A stretch of 64,000 bases of DNA, taken from contig NC_089434.1 in NCBI RefSeq assembly GCF_026210795.1, positions 5,664,095 to 5,728,094 on the forward strand. Reading direction: 5' to 3'. Of this stretch, positions 22,501 to 35,150 are shown in pieces (the first letter of the stretch is position 1; every line of letters starts with the position of its first letter). Under the pieces are notes generated by a model. The model was not told the origin of the DNA. It did no database searches and saw only the letters and a program-made list of their open reading frames with translations. The DNA is from Rhizophagus irregularis (Eukaryota; Glomeromycota; Glomeromycetes; Glomerales; Glomeraceae). The translations under genes were made by a program, and so were the position numbers.

Positions 22501-25500
22501 AGAGGATGATCCTTTTTCTGAATATGAAGCTTCATCGGAAAATGCGAGTACTAATATTGATGGAATTAAGCATCTTCGGGTGATTATTATTTACGATACT
22601 TTTACTTATAGTCAGGAATGTATGTAAGTTATAATTTCATGTTTGGAATCAAATAGGGGCGTGATGATGGAACTTTAATACCTGATGATGTAATATCTCT
22701 CTCGGAGATCTTTGATGATATCAATGAATCAGTTAAATTGATGCCTGATACTGGACTTGTATTACTAAAGAATGGAGATGATTTTGTCAAACTTTCAAGT
22801 GGTAAAGTAGAACTGTATTGCAATAACAAAAAGTTTACTTTGAATAATTTGCAAGCATGAAGTTTTTTCTAATAGATTTGAAGAATTATTTTGAGGAAAA
22901 TGTCCATACTCGAGGAGAAATACCAGATAGCCAATGGATTGAAAAATATGATAAGTTTTTAAAGTTCATTATAAAGAGACGCATCGATCGTGCCCAACAA
23001 TGGTTCAACAAAAACATCTCGAGATTTCCTAACGATCATAACGAGATCAAGATTACTAGTTATGCACTTGAGCAAGAAATAACCAAGCTAAACTTATTCT
23101 GGAACATTTGTCGGCTCCAATGTAACAGCTGTGGCATGGCATGTCTCAAGACAAGTCGTCATGATGATAACGAAAAAGATACGGGACATGATTGTCTAAC
23201 AGATCATTTATGTCATTTCCGTTGCTGCTTTGAAGAAGCTCATACCACTGGCACTTTACCGGAATGCACACAATTCGCTGGTCATGAAGGAAGGCATGCT
23301 TGTGCTCAAAACCACGCTTGTGGAGAGCCTTGTATTTATTCGGGAAAACGAAATTGTCAAACCCGTTGTGCCAAAGAGGTGGGACATGAAAAAACTCTTG
23401 GGAGCGAAACTCATTTATGTGAAGCCAGCCGTCATTATTGTGGCGCATCATGTTCGTTAAAAGTAAACTTGCCGGGTGGTTCCTATGAATGCCGAAATAA
23501 GTGTATAGTAAGTATATAAATATTAAATATTTTATTTGCCTTTTTTTTCACTATTAAATTTTTTTTTATACAATTTGAAGATTCCTTGTGAAGATGATCA
23601 TACTGTTCATAAGTGTCAAAACGAGGTATGTCCGATTGAATGCCCACTCGAAGGGTGTCAACGAAGATGCGAAAGCAAAGAGCATTTTCATGCTTTTGAG
23701 AAAGATGTGCAACATTTTTGCGGGTAAATAAATTTCATATTGTTTAAGGCTGAATATAAATAGTTTATTAATTACAAAATTTTAGAAACGAACATCAATG
23801 CCCAAAAGAATGTGAAGAAAGTGGGATCTGCAAAATAGTAACTGAACCTACTGCGATAGTTAAAGAACAAGCTGAATATGTTAACAAATTCGGCAGCTTT
23901 ATGTTTACAAAGGTAATATTTTATGAAAATTGATCATATAAATCTTCATAAATTAATTTCTTTAAATTTATAGTATTCTCAAACATTTCAAAGACTTCAA
24001 TGCTGTAAAAAAATACCTCCTTATAAATTTGATCACGAAGGCAAGCATGTTCACGAAGAAAAGAAAGCTCATGAATGTAATGCATCATGTCCTGATGATG
24101 AGGGTGAACATATTAAAGAAGAAAATGACAAACAAAATTTTCATTATTGTGATGTCAAGTGTCCGAATTGTGCTTACTATGTAAGTAACTTTCATTATAA
24201 CCATTTTAACAGTTGAATATTATGATATGAGCGATATGAGCAAAAATAACATCTTTTATTTTAAGTGCACACTACCTTATGATCACGGTAAAATGCATAA
24301 TACTGAGCATTGTAAGTGATCAAATTATTTCAAAAAAAGACGCAATTCATAAGAAGTTCTAATAGCTTTGTTTTAATAGCCACTGTCCATGGAAATATGC
24401 TTTTGACTACCTTTACATGTGAAGAGGAGGAGTTCGAATTTGAAGGTCCAATTTAAATTCATATAGATTTCATTACATATAAAATAATAATGTATTTAAT
24501 ATTAACTTGTCGTATCTTATCATTATAGGACATCGTTTGAATGTTGGAGATCGTGGTGATTTTGTTCTTTGTCACAAAGTAGGTGTACCAATTTTTAATA
24601 ATTGCATGTTTATAAACATAATTTAATCTAATTCATTCGTTTTTTTTAGCTATGTGAAAATATGGGTCGTCATCGTCATATTGACTTTTGTAAAGATCCT
24701 GGTGTGTGTGAGAGTGAGGGAGGATCTCGAAAGGAAGGAATATTAGAGCATATAAAAGGTAAGAGTAGATTATAATTTATATTTTGACAAGATTTGACAT
24801 GATTTTGATTTTTGAATTTTTTTAATAACAGCACATATTAGTCCTCAGCCAAACCGAAAAAAAGATTATATATCTCATCGTGTCTTTTGGGAGCGAACAA
24901 TGTTTCAAGGTATTATTATACAAGATCAAATTTTTTGTTATTGACTCAATAAATGTGTTTAACTTCTATCTTTAGATCCTTATTCGAAAGAGGACCGTGA
25001 AAATTTCAAGAAGTGTGATCATGAATGCGCGGATGAGAAACATCACAGTGTGAATGAAATAACTGGCAAAGAACCTACCAAATCCTATTGTACTCAAGAA
25101 ATTTTTCATGCTCCAGTTGATTTAAAAACATTTTCACTTGGGAAGACCGGTTACATATCAACTGATGGCCATCATTTTACTTGTGAAAATCCAACAACAA
25201 ATGTTGGTAATTTCCATATTGTTTTTGTAGTTGATAGAAGTGGTTCTATGTGGAATAGTGATTGTATGCCAATTTGTTCAAGTACAGCTACTTCGAGATT
25301 AAAGTTGACACATAATAATCGACTTGGAGCTGTATATGATGCAGCTTACACCTTTATTGAAACCCGTCGTTCTTCACGAAAGGTAACGCCATCTGGGCAG
25401 ATGTCTGTAGATCGAGATACTGTATCTATGGTTCTTTTTGATTATAATGCTTTGGTTGCTTTTGAGAATGAAAGTTTATCAAACCCCGAACAATTACTAA

Positions 25501-26064
25501 CGAAGATGATGGCATATACTCCTATTGGCGATAATTATTATCACGAGGGTATTAAAAAAGCTTCAGAAATTATTGACAAATATTATGATGCTTCAAAGTA
25601 AGTTCTTGAATTCATATTTTGCTTAAATTCTTGTTTTAAACAATTATTATAATAATATTATAATAGGACAAACGTAATCATATTTTTATCGGATGGTGAA
25701 TATCATGCTCCGGAACCTGAATTACGTAGTCTTTGTCAAAGAGAAGCAAATAGAGGGTAATATTTTTAAGTTCCTATTTTAGAATCAACTTTAAAATTAT
25801 TTGACTGCTAAGTATTTTTTCTAAACTAGATCGCCAATCTACCTGTATACTATAATGTTTACTGGGAGTACTACATATTCATATTATGGTCAATCACTTC
25901 AAAAGATGGTTGATATTGTTAGTGAATACCTTCCCAAGACGAATGATAAAGACTCACTAAAATGTCAGTATGTTCTTGCAATTGATCAGATAAAGTTGAC
26001 TGAGCATTTTACCAAAGTGGCTGAAAGTTTACGAAAACATCGTCCAATGTTGATGCGTAAATAG
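16544..26064 (+). CDS. giant GTPase - Cys/His-rich - von Willebrand A protein (about 33 exons)
   Basis: A spliced gene I can follow across about 33 exons (roughly 2,350 codons). The N-terminal part includes YLTKLTDHQICLMSERDLE and an acidic stretch. A propeller-like middle (19360-20870) follows. The GTPase (20946-22800) has a GEQSCGKS P-loop, RCTEGVW and DFEG, matching the G1-G3 boxes of the GBP/atlastin/VLIG class. A long Cys/His-rich region (22870-24760) has repeated H-x-C...C...C units. The C-terminal vWA domain (24976-26064) has a DRSGS metal-binding motif, a Thr loop and IIFLSDGE. Introns are 40-100 bp with GT-AG ends, except one GC-AG intron inside the P-loop codons. A few junctions (near 17597, 18979, 19567) need weak donors, so the model is not exact there. 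The stop is TAG 26062-26064. Similar architectures are known to me from fungi; a role in defence or regulated assembly is inference. No disabling lesion was seen. Confidence 0.8.
19357..20867 (+). other. propeller-like segment and acidic linker of the GTPase-vWA protein
   Basis: Two exons. Segments such as GSKIAINDSKGLIAIYSPE, FIKNTEDICFVEYTGRAKIYS and ATKILSTPDGACIVAF have the spacing of beta-propeller blades. An acidic, Ser/Asn-rich linker (about 19950-20120) follows. Then comes a longer beta-rich stretch with LRVGDYLIIGDEKRQV. I cannot assign the last part to a named domain. Confidence 0.5.
20946..22801 (+). other. GBP/VLIG-like GTPase domain exons
   Basis: Exons encode WIIQLFCLIPIQIAIARDN, then VISSMGEQSCGKSYLLNH (G1), STFDGSAMRCTEGVWMS (G2-like, as RCT-x-G-x-W in guanylate-binding proteins) and ILYVALDFEG (G3). 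A helical region with CIIIKDVAKTDRED follows; a canonical N/TKxD guanine-specificity motif is not obvious. Ten or so exons, some only 30-60 bp, cover the domain. GTP binding is expected from G1 and G3. The biological substrate or partner is unknown. Confidence 0.75.
22873..24757 (+). other. Cys/His-rich zinc-binding-like region
   Basis: More than 40 Cys and many His residues occur in repeating patterns: GHDCLTDHLCHFRCC, HACAQNHACGEPC, HLCEASRHYCGASC, HKCQNEVCPIECPLEGC, HYCDVKCPNC. The spacing resembles the H-x-C-x3-C style of NF-X1-like zinc-binding repeats. Eight exons cover it. Metal binding is inferred from composition. Confidence 0.6.
24976..26064 (+). other. von Willebrand A domain exons (C-terminus)
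   Basis: Three exons encode HIVFVVDRSGSMWNSD (MIDAS DxSxS), a conserved Thr in MAYTPIGDNYYHEG, and VIIFLSDGEYHAPE, the three metal-binding elements of a vWA domain. The last exon ends at TAG 26062-26064. The fold usually mediates metal-dependent protein binding; the ligand here is unknown. Confidence 0.85.
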
Positions 26065-26815
26065 AAATAGTAACATACTACTTGTAGTTTAGTTTAAATT
26101 GATAGTTTTTGTAATTTCTTGGTATTATTTAAGAGATCCAATTCAGATCTTTTACCCAACTGACCCTTGTTTTCTTCTAACTTTAGCCATTAAAACTAAA
26201 TGCAAATAAAGTTAACAACTTACATTGTTGTTCTTGTGCTAATTTGTTATTTAAAAGCTATATAATAAATATTGATATATGATAATTACATTTAAGATGA
26301 AAATTTATATTTAATGAAGTTGATATAAATTCTATTTTACAGATAAGTAACAAAATTTTTGTTTTATATTTTTTATTTTGACCTGATGCAAAAAGATTTG
26401 TACAGTATAACCTCGATATACCGATATTTGATATACCGATATACTATTAAAAACTTGATATACAAAAACTGGAAGTCAATATTGTTTTTTAAATGAATTA
26501 CAAAAACTAAAACTATTGAAGCTGGTTTAAATGTACAAGAAAATGGTATCATTTTCTTGCATTAAAATAGCAAAATAATATAATTATGAAGTTTTTATAT
26601 GTCATCTATTACTATGAATTACAGCCAATTAAAGATGTTTAAGCAGTTGTAAAAAGTGAAATTGTAAAATCCTAAATTATTGCCTATTTGAAATATATTT
26701 TTAAATGCATTAAAAAATAACCTTAACTTAAAGATTATAATGAATTTTAAAAAAAAGTACTTAAAATATTAAGGCATATTTTAATATATTTTTGAGACTA
26801 ATGAAAATGTACAAT
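26065..26815. other. intergenic DNA with a pogo/mariner-like terminus
   Basis: AT-rich, no gene. At 26404-26440, CAGTATAACCTCGATATACCG resembles the terminal repeat of pogo/Tigger-type elements. No partner terminus was found in the window, so it may be a solo remnant. Confidence 0.4.
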
Positions 26816-27075
26816 TAAGGCCAGTCCAAGCCAATTATCTGTTTATCATAACTCCTCCCCCCTATTTTATAAAATTTAGTCAAATAATATGCATTATGTA
26901 CAGCCAATAAAATCACAGTATTTTAGTCATATGATATGATATTTCACTTTTAACACCTGATGACAATGATGAAAATCTATCCATAAAAGCAAAATGATTC
27001 ACATTTTTTAATCACATTTTTACGTATTTAGGGGGTGCTTTTAAATGGTAATATCTATTAACTTCTTTAACCAAC

Positions 27076-28033
27076 ATGCTTTATCTCTTGGTTCAAGTTA
27101 ATGAAAGTATTAAACGTATAGTTCCTGAACATGTAGTGAGCATAGAATTTACAAATAATCAGTTTAGTGATCTTTTTGGTGCAGTTACATCAGGAGAATA
27201 TGGTGATAGAGAAGTAGAAGTTTTTTTAGACGTCAAAAGTCTGAAAGCTGGAAAAAGGTTGACAATGAGTTAAAAGGAAATTTAGAAATGTTAGAAGTTT
27301 TGAAATATTCTCAAGTTAAATTTTGTTTTATTGAAAAAACACATTTAGATACACCACAAATCACAAATACTTTAAATGCTTTTGATATTTTAATGAACAT
27401 TCATATCAAACTTTACTTCCTCAACATTGTACTGAATATAATGATCGTAATAAACTTTATAATGAAATTATTGATCTATTTCGTAATCAAAATGTTGGCT
27501 GGACAGGTGATGTGCATGATACAATTGGTAAAGTATTTGTGAATCGTATTATAAATGCAATTTGGTATATTGATCCACATCTTTCTACTTTGCATGTACG
27601 TTCATGTAACTTGCCGGTCTTTTTTACACAACTAAAAACCTATCAGGATAGGGAGACATACTATAATAAATTTTACCATATCAGTCATCATAAAAAAAAT
27701 CCATTATCACAGCAAAAATTGGTTTACCTTTCAAGTTCTCTTGAATTATCTGTCAGTCAACCATGGGCGAATAATGATGTGTGGAATCAAGTAATTCCTG
27801 CAACTTTATCTTTAATTGAAATCTTAAAAAAATATGCAGAATATCTGACTATAACTACTACCAATATGAATATTCTTCATTATAGTGATGGAAGTGCTCG
27901 CAATTCTGAAAATGATTGTACTATGTATCGAATTATTGCTTGTAAAAATGAGAATCTTAATGATATTTACAGTCAGCTGAATGATGTTTTACTTGAAAAA
28001 CAGATGTATGAATATATTAATATTAAGCAATTA
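27076..28033 (+). pseudogene. family B transposase, 5' part
   Basis: Three overlapping frames give one protein: NESIKRIVPEHVVSIEFTNN, then after a frameshift near 27255 VKFCFIEKTHLDTPQI, then after another near 27390 NDRNKLYNEIIDLF and VGWTGDVHDTIGKVF. I recall this start as typical of a large protein family in Rhizophagus. The frame runs into the inserted element at 28034. There is no intron in this part. Two frameshifts and the insertion make it a pseudogene. Confidence 0.7.
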
Positions 28034-28260
28034 CACAGGTCAAAAAACGATCTATCTCACACATATCGGGTACCTATATATCGGTGACTAATTAGGTACA
28101 TATCGGGCATTTTTACATATTAACAACATATCGGGTACCCGATTTGTCACATAATGCGCAAATTTCAAATATGGTTAAAAAAATGTAAATTACCAAGTGT
28201 CCGATATCCAAACTATTAGTCACCGATCCGTTATCTAATATATATCGGTCACCGATATTT
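28034..28260. repeat. outer subterminal repeat array, left copy
   Basis: Repeated ATATCGGGTACC, ATATCGGTGAC and ATATCGGGC units in both orientations over about 220 bp, next to the CACAGGTC terminus. Probable transposase-binding sites by analogy with CACTA elements. Mirrored at 55200-55423. Confidence 0.8.
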
Positions 28261-29043
28261 GTACGATCTTTAAAAAAATTTGTGTGTTTATTTAATATTA
28301 TCGTAGTATAGAAAACAGCTACTGATTTCTGTCTATTTGGTATTGGCTTTGTACGTTTTGTACTTTGTAAAAATGTAATACAGTGTACGAAAAAAGATAA
28401 TTGCTATGGAGTCTTGATCAAAGTATCGTTTATCTTCATGAACTTAAATGCGGAGTTTTTCCAAATCATGAATACTTATAAATAGATGATGTTTATTTAC
28501 TTTTTTAGGAAATATTGAATGATAAGATTATTATATAAGCCAACTCTCAGTAATCATAGTAATACAAGAGTGCGGCCAGAGAATACCTAAACTTCAAACC
28601 CGTTATCAAAAGCATATACAAATTATTCAAATTACCGCGATTTTCTGAAATCCACTTATTGTAATTAAATTTCTCATGGCAAAAAAATAAATACGTTCCC
28701 CTTTTTTCTTTGTAAACTATTACACTGAATTTGCAAAATGGCGTATAAGGTGTATTGTACTATTACCATATTAGGAATCTTTCCATATAGCCAGGATACC
28801 TGAAAAAAAATAAATTTTAAGGAGATATTTTTTTTACCCAAATCGTAATAAAATTGTAATACAAACTAATTCCATATAAATGACGGATTTTATTTCTCTA
28901 ACATCTTTAGTTCGATCGTTACTGATAAGGGTGATTATTGGTATCTTTGATTCTAGCGATCACTTCTGATGGAAGTTTGATAACCGGAGGCGATCGATTC
29001 AGTCATATTGAATTTGGATCCTATCTTTCAATTTAATTAATCT

Positions 29044-29304
29044 TTAAAGAGATACGTAAGCCAAAATGCCTGCGCTGATCCTGTCCTTTTGGAGTTTATA
29101 GGGTGACGATGAAGATCGGCTATTGCCCAAGTATACTCTTTATTGATTAATTTCTTTGAGACGTTTTCGTCGATGTGCTTTGTACGATAACAATGTTGCC
29201 TCTATAATTCCGGGCTGGATTAGAGGAAAAAGTCCTGATTGCACCTCACCCATTTTGTCGTCAGGCACAGTCTGAAACTTCCGTTTGTAAACTTTTATTT
29301 CCAT
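29044..29304 (-). pseudogene. small frame MEIKVYKRKF, broken in left copy
   Basis: Counterpart of the 87-codon frame at 54150-54413. The left copy lacks two bases (GAGACG against GAGAGACG) and one more, which breaks the frame in its second half. The function is unknown to me. Confidence 0.5.
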
Positions 29305-30329
29305 ACCAACTGCATGGGTTTAGGGTGTATTTTATTCCCTAACCCTTAGACCTACTTGTTAGGTTAGGTAGGTTGCATTGCACTCTGTAGCCTACCTTTT
29401 TAATGAGTTTTATGGCCACGTTTGCTCATTTAAAAATGAATTAAACAGGTTGCCATATCATTAAACACATCGCAGCCATTTGGTGATGAAGCTATAATTG
29501 TCTAATAAGGGTTCGCCCTGTCTGGCAATTTATGGTGGATTCAAATGGATCAAATTACAAACAATAATAATTTAGTCAAATGAGAATTCCAGGAAGGAAC
29601 GAGGATGCTTTGTCTAATTGAAAATATTTTTTTTATTTTATTTTATTTTTTATATTTTTATTTTATTTTATTTTATTTTTTTATTTTTTATTTTTCTATT
29701 TGAGATTATTCATCGTATCCTATGTTTATTCATATCTGGTATTTTCGAATATACTTATCCTTATTATCATAGCGAGTTTTCTTAAAGCGTACCTGTGGCA
29801 CCTCATCTGACTTGGGAAGTGTCGCTGAATCTAAAGCAAGGTACCCGGTTAATCCTCAACTTTGGGTTATGAGTTATGATTTAAGCGTATAGTAATTTAA
29901 TTTGACTTACATACCAAAAACAAAAATTTGTGTATATTTTCATTTTAATTTTTTTGAAAAAATAATATTATCGTATTTAGCTTATTAATCTAATTTATCG
30001 TATGTTAATATAGAAAATTTTATTAATCAGTTTTTGATATCTTATTAAATACCTTATCCGTAATTAAATTGTTACTGTAATAAAGTAATCAATACCGTAA
30101 CTTGTTTATTAATAAAAATAAACTGTAATCTATAGCTTTATCAAACCATGATATTTTTAATTTAATCAATCAATTTTTAAAAAAATTAAATGAAAATGTT
30201 TGAATTCTGATTTTTATTAAAGTCTGATTAGTATTTTTGACGATAAACCTATTTAGGCAAAAGTGTAATAATTGTAAAATTTATTTTTTTGATTTTTTAT
30301 TTTTTGATTTAGATTTATTTTTCTTTTTT
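29305..30329. other. non-coding part of left copy, with ATTTT microsatellite
   Basis: An (ATTTT)n tract lies at about 29625-29695. CCCTAACCC near 29337 is too short to be telomeric. A segment at 29790-29870 has GGCACCTCATCTGACTT and GGTACCCGG, like sequence near 40010-40080. No gene is supported. Confidence 0.5.
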
Positions 30330-31455
30330 TTCTTTTGTTGTTATTTTTGTTATTTACGACGTTATTATCAACATCATCATCGGCACCATTGTTGTCTTGA
30401 ATGATGCTTTATCAGTATCATAATCATAAACCGGGATATTTTTGGTTAAACGGTTGAATTTTTCAAGTGCTTCTCTATTCAAACACCAGCTTGGTGCGCC
30501 GGCAGGTGGCACACTAACTGTTTCTGTTTTGTCTAGAACTCTTTTACATTTTAAGTTTGGTGGTTTTTTCCTTAATAACTCTACCGTTAGATCAATACGA
30601 TTACGTAATAAACGTTGAAGCTTAAATAAAGAAATTAAACTATAAATTAGTGTTTATACTTTGATAAAAAATAATAAAATATACATACAGCAGGAGATCT
30701 CCACCATCTTTCATAAATATATATCGAATTTTTTTTTGTGACTACTTCTTCTTCATCATTTTCATCATCTTCATCATCTTCGTCGGTTTCCTCCCATTCT
30801 TCGGAATGGTAGCCTGAATCTTTTAAAATTTGAACTAGATCCTTTTCAGGATATCGGCAAATGTACTTATCTTTGTTTTGTATTAGGTAATTGGCCGCGT
30901 TTGTTCTTCTTTTTTTTTCTAACAATGTTAATTATAAAGCACAATATAATTAATTTAAAAAAAAAACTAAATTTAATAGCTTCTGTTAATTAAATAATTT
31001 ACATCCTGCATCCTTGAATTCTTCATTGCTCTTCTTTTGTTACGTTTTATTTGGGCTTCCCTTGCTTTCTAATATTACTAACGCGATGGCGAGATCGCCA
31101 ACGTCCATATAACATCTTTAATAAATCACTATTTGAGACTTTATATTTTTTATTTACGAGTTTGTAAAGTGGTGGAAGCGAACTTGGTGACTATGTTATC
31201 TTTTTGCTCAGCCCATGTGAGCTCATAGTTAATACTGTATACGTCTTTTAGCTCGGAGTCGCTCCAAATAAACACTTCTTTCTGTAAAATAATAGATAAA
31301 TGTAAATAGGATAAAAGCAGAAATAATATATAAAATAATCAAATACTTGCTTTTATCGTGTTATAAGAACTTTTAGAAAAGGAAGAAGAAGAAGAAGAGG
31401 AGGAGGAGGAGGAGGAGGATGATTCATCACTAGATGATACATTATCACTATTCAT
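30330..31455 (-). pseudogene. acidic Ser-rich accessory protein, left copy
   Basis: Divergent from the transposase gene. Exon 1 (31455-31345) encodes MNSDNVSSSDE and a run of serines. Exon 2 has FIWSDSELKDVYSINYELTW; in this copy its reading shifts after DNIVTK because of one missing base. The next exon reads TNAANYLIQNKDKYICRYPE and an acidic run, and the last has LTVELLRKKPPNLKC and VPPAGAPSWCLNREALEKF. The 3' end keeps about 110 bp that the right copy lacks. Function is unknown; CACTA elements often carry a second DNA-binding protein, but I see no recognisable domain. Confidence 0.5.
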
Positions 31456-31768
31456 TGTTACGAAGTATAAAATCTTTTTGTTATTTTGTAAAATAAAAAA
31501 TCCCGTATAAAGTAGAGATTTCAGAACGCGAGAAAAGTTGTTTGTGTGCAAATTTATAATGATTTCAGAGATTTCAGGATGCAGATCAAGGGCTCAGAGG
31601 TAGCAACGCGTTTGCGCAATTCTCACCAGGTAAAAGTAACGCGCTCATAAAATTCTTGTGCAATTCTTATGTATGATAAGAATTATTAAAAGCTCGTTTC
31701 TGAACGTCTTGATTACTAACTATTAAAAGTGATAGAATAAAAAATATATTTTATACATTTTAATAAAA
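31456..31768. promoter_or_regulatory. shared divergent promoter region
   Basis: The 313 bp between the start codons of the divergent accessory gene and the transposase contain no other frame that I support. Short GC-rich islands such as CAACGCGTTTGCGC stand out against AT-rich flanks. The same arrangement is mirrored at 51811-52123. Confidence 0.4.
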
Positions 31769-34700
31769 ATGAGTAATAAAAAATGTAACTCTGTATCTGG
31801 ATTAATAAAGAGTAATAAAAAACGTAAAGTTGAAACCTCTGAAACCTTTGTGGCTGATTTAATAAAGCCCAAAAAAAAGTATTTGTATATTTGCAATTGT
31901 GCTCGTTGCAAAGGTGCAGAAGTTGATTCTCGCACTCAAGAGAAACATACGTATGATGATAGTTTGTGGGAATCGAGATCAAAAGATTCTAGAAAAAATC
32001 AGGAAAATACCATCATGATAAGAAAGAAAAAAACATCATCTGTTAATAATACATATATAAATACAGAAATAAAATTGAATATATCAAAAAAGCGAGAAAG
32101 AAATAATTACTCCGGTACATCTAGTCCAGATCAGGACTCTTCCCATCCTGGTCCTTCTTTCCAATATATTGAAGAAAATATAACATTATTTTCATCAAAA
32201 CCTTCATGTTTTCGTATTCCAGCACCTACAATTGATGAAAATAATGATGAAATCAATTATTTTGGTGAGAATTATAATGTAGATAATATAAATGAGGGGG
32301 AAGAGAATGATGATGTAAATAATATGGATGAGGAAGAGAATGATGATGTGGATGAGGGAGAGGAGAATGATGATGTAAATAATATGGATGAGGAAGAGAA
32401 TGATGATGTGAATGAAGGAGAGGAGAATGATGATGTAGATAATATGGATGAGGAAGAGAATGATGATGTGGATGAAGGAGAGGAGAATGATGATGTAGAA
32501 GATTTTTTCGCATCTCCTAAGATTGACAATGACAATGAAGAAGCATTTATAGTGGAAAGCTTAAGTGATTCTATTAATACTGAGATTATAATATGGCTAT
32601 TTAAATTTCAACAAAGATTTCGATTGCCTGATATTGCACTTGAATCCTTAATAAAATTTTTTCATATAATTCTTATGCGCTTTGATAAGTTGCAATTTGA
32701 AAATTTTCCTACCTCATTATATATGGCAAAAATATGGTTAAACATTTTTCAACCGAAAATGCAATTAGCTGCATGTACCGATTGCCATAAATTGCATAAT
32801 GTTAAAGATATTATTGCATATAAGGAAGAAGGAAAAGTTGCTATAATGAATTGCCCGTATAAAGAGTATCCAAATAATCCAATATCAAGTCGTAATCACC
32901 AATGCAATAATCCACTTTCCATTCTCAAAAAAAATAAAGATGCAACAATTGTGGTACCTCGCATGTTTTATCCTAAGCCAAACATTCGTCAGCAATTGAG
33001 CATTTTATATCAACGACCAGATTTTGAGAACATGTTAAAATTATCAGGGACTCAAAGAAACGAAAATAATATCTATTCAGATATTTACGATGGTAAGGTA
33101 TGGAAAAATTTTCCATTTGATGGTAGTACCTTTTTTACAACAGAGACTGCCACAACCCATCTAGGTCTTCTCCTTAATCTTGATTGGTTCCAACCATTCT
33201 CCTACACGCAGCATAGTACTGGCGCTATTTATGCGTCTATTTGCAATCTTCCAAGGTCAGAAAGGAATAAGCCCGAAAATATTATATATTTGGGTTTCTT
33301 ACCAGGACCAAAAGAGGCAGGGTTGGAACGCATTAATCATTATCTAGCTCCTATTGTAGATGAGTTATTAGAACTTTGGAAGGGGTGGAAAGTACCAAAA
33401 ACTCACCAATTTTCCAATGGTTTAGAAATAAAAGTTGCGTTAATTGTTGGATCATCTGATACTCCAGCTACACGAAAGTTATTTGGTCGTGGATCTGCAG
33501 TAATGAAATGCTATAGGTGTGATAAACGTACCACTTATAGCGAGGAATTTAGAAAAACTCATTACGGAGGAATGCAAGACTATAATGAATGGGTAACAAA
33601 GCCTGCAGATCTTTTATTACATAGACAATATGCTCATGAATGGTTGCAATGTAACTCAAAGTCCTCAGAGAACGCATTTTAAAGTACGTGGTATAAGATG
33701 GACTGAAGTGCTTCGCTACAATCATCATGGATCCTATACGATTTGCTGTAGTGGATCCTATGCATTGTCTTTTTCTCGGTGTTGCAAAATGGATAATCAA
33801 ATCCATTTTTGTAAACCAAAAAAAATTAACTATGGAACAACTTCGTGTAGCACAAAACAGAATGGATAATATTGATTTACCTTCTGACATTGGTAGAATT
33901 CCTCCAAAGATTGCAATCGGAAATGATGGGTTTTCTAACTTAACTGCTGATCAATGGAAGACCTTTATTATGATTTATTCTACATCTATATTATGGGATA
34001 TGCTAGATGATAATGATAGAAAGATCTTAGGGCATTTTGTTCGAGCTTGTAATCTTTTAGTAGCAAGATTTATTACAGATGATGATTTGAAGGAGGCGCA
34101 AGAGAGGTTAAAAGATATGGCCTACCTTATAGAATATACATATGGACCAGAATTTATAACAAGCAATATACATCTCGCACTTCATATCCCTGATTGCTGT
34201 CGTGATTATGGTCCTATATATAGTTTTTGGCTTTTCCCGTTTGAAAGACTTAATGGATATATAGGTAAATTTACTTCAGTGTCTTTCAATTGTCTTTAGT
34301 ACCTTTATTAAAAAAATTCCTGTTATTTAGGATCATATCCTAATAGTAACCGACAAATAGAACCCGAATTAATGAAAATTGTTCTTAAAAACACTTTGGT
34401 GGATTATCACTTATCATGTAAATGGACATCTGGCCTTCTAGATGAATCTCTCCATCTTCTTGTACCAAAAAAAGCTGTAGGAAGTTTAGCAATCACAGCA
34501 GAAAGGGAGGAACTGCAGCATTTTCTATTCATGAGACATAAGTACGTCTATGGTTTCCAAAATATATGGCACTGAACCATTACCTGGCCAAATGCTTAAC
34601 CCATCGTATATCAATGTCGTTATGCCTTTGGAGTTGCGAGGATTTCTATGTGAATGGTATGCAATATTATATGAAAAGGAAAAAGAAGATGTGTTAGGAT

Positions 34701-35150
34701 TTATGGATTTGCATATGAATCAGCATGCAAGACTACAAATTGGCGCCGAAATATTTGGATCTATGATTTCTGGTCGCCATGAAAAAAATGCGAATATATT
34801 TGCAAAATGGAAAGCAGCTAATGATGATTCAGTTGACACTTATCCGGGTGAAGTCCAATATTATTTCGAGCATGCCCTTAGATTTCCAGAAGGAACGAAA
34901 ACTCACCTCCTAGCATATGTCAAGTGGTATAAACCTGCACCTTCTTTTAGTATTCGGTTTAAACATAGTTTTATGGAGCCAGAAATATCGAAATACCGAA
35001 TTATGGAAAGCTGAATACTTTCAAGAAGGTTGTGATTCCCTGTTAGCGGTTCATAGGATATTATGTCGAGCTACAAAATTTAGAAATATTACGGTAGGAA
35101 AACAAAAATATTTGTCGATTATACCTTTGAATAGAAGATTTAACTTGTAG
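31769..35150 (+). pseudogene. Tnp2/Plavaka-type transposase, left copy
   Basis: Catalyses excision and insertion of the element. The N-terminus has CNCARCKG and a KEKH-type motif, followed by a repeated acidic Asn/Asp stretch (32280-32510) made of 60-bp DNA repeats. Then come NIYSDIYDGKVWKNFPF, LLLNLDWFQPF (probable first catalytic Asp), IYASICNLPRSERNK, the ALIVGSSDTPATRKLFG region and CYRC. VVDPMHCLFLGVAKW (33750-33795) carries the second conserved Asp. The first 638 codons are open. Frameshifts follow at about 33650-33730, 34540 and 34990, with an intron at 34265-34330. The last readable residues end at 35150. The motifs match Tnp2/Plavaka proteins of the CACTA group. Confidence 0.82.

Noticed and set aside
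22857-23519. Separate gene beginning at ATG 22857
   Set aside because: The ATG lies in the intron; an acceptor at about 22873 joins the frame to the GTPase exons in phase.
29335-29350. Telomere-like CCCTAACCC
   Set aside because: Only about one and a half repeat units, mirrored in the other arm as part of the element.
32253-32535. His/Ser-rich minus-strand frames (also 51044-51326 on the plus strand)
   Set aside because: They are antisense readings of the 60-bp acidic repeat inside the Tnp2-like gene.
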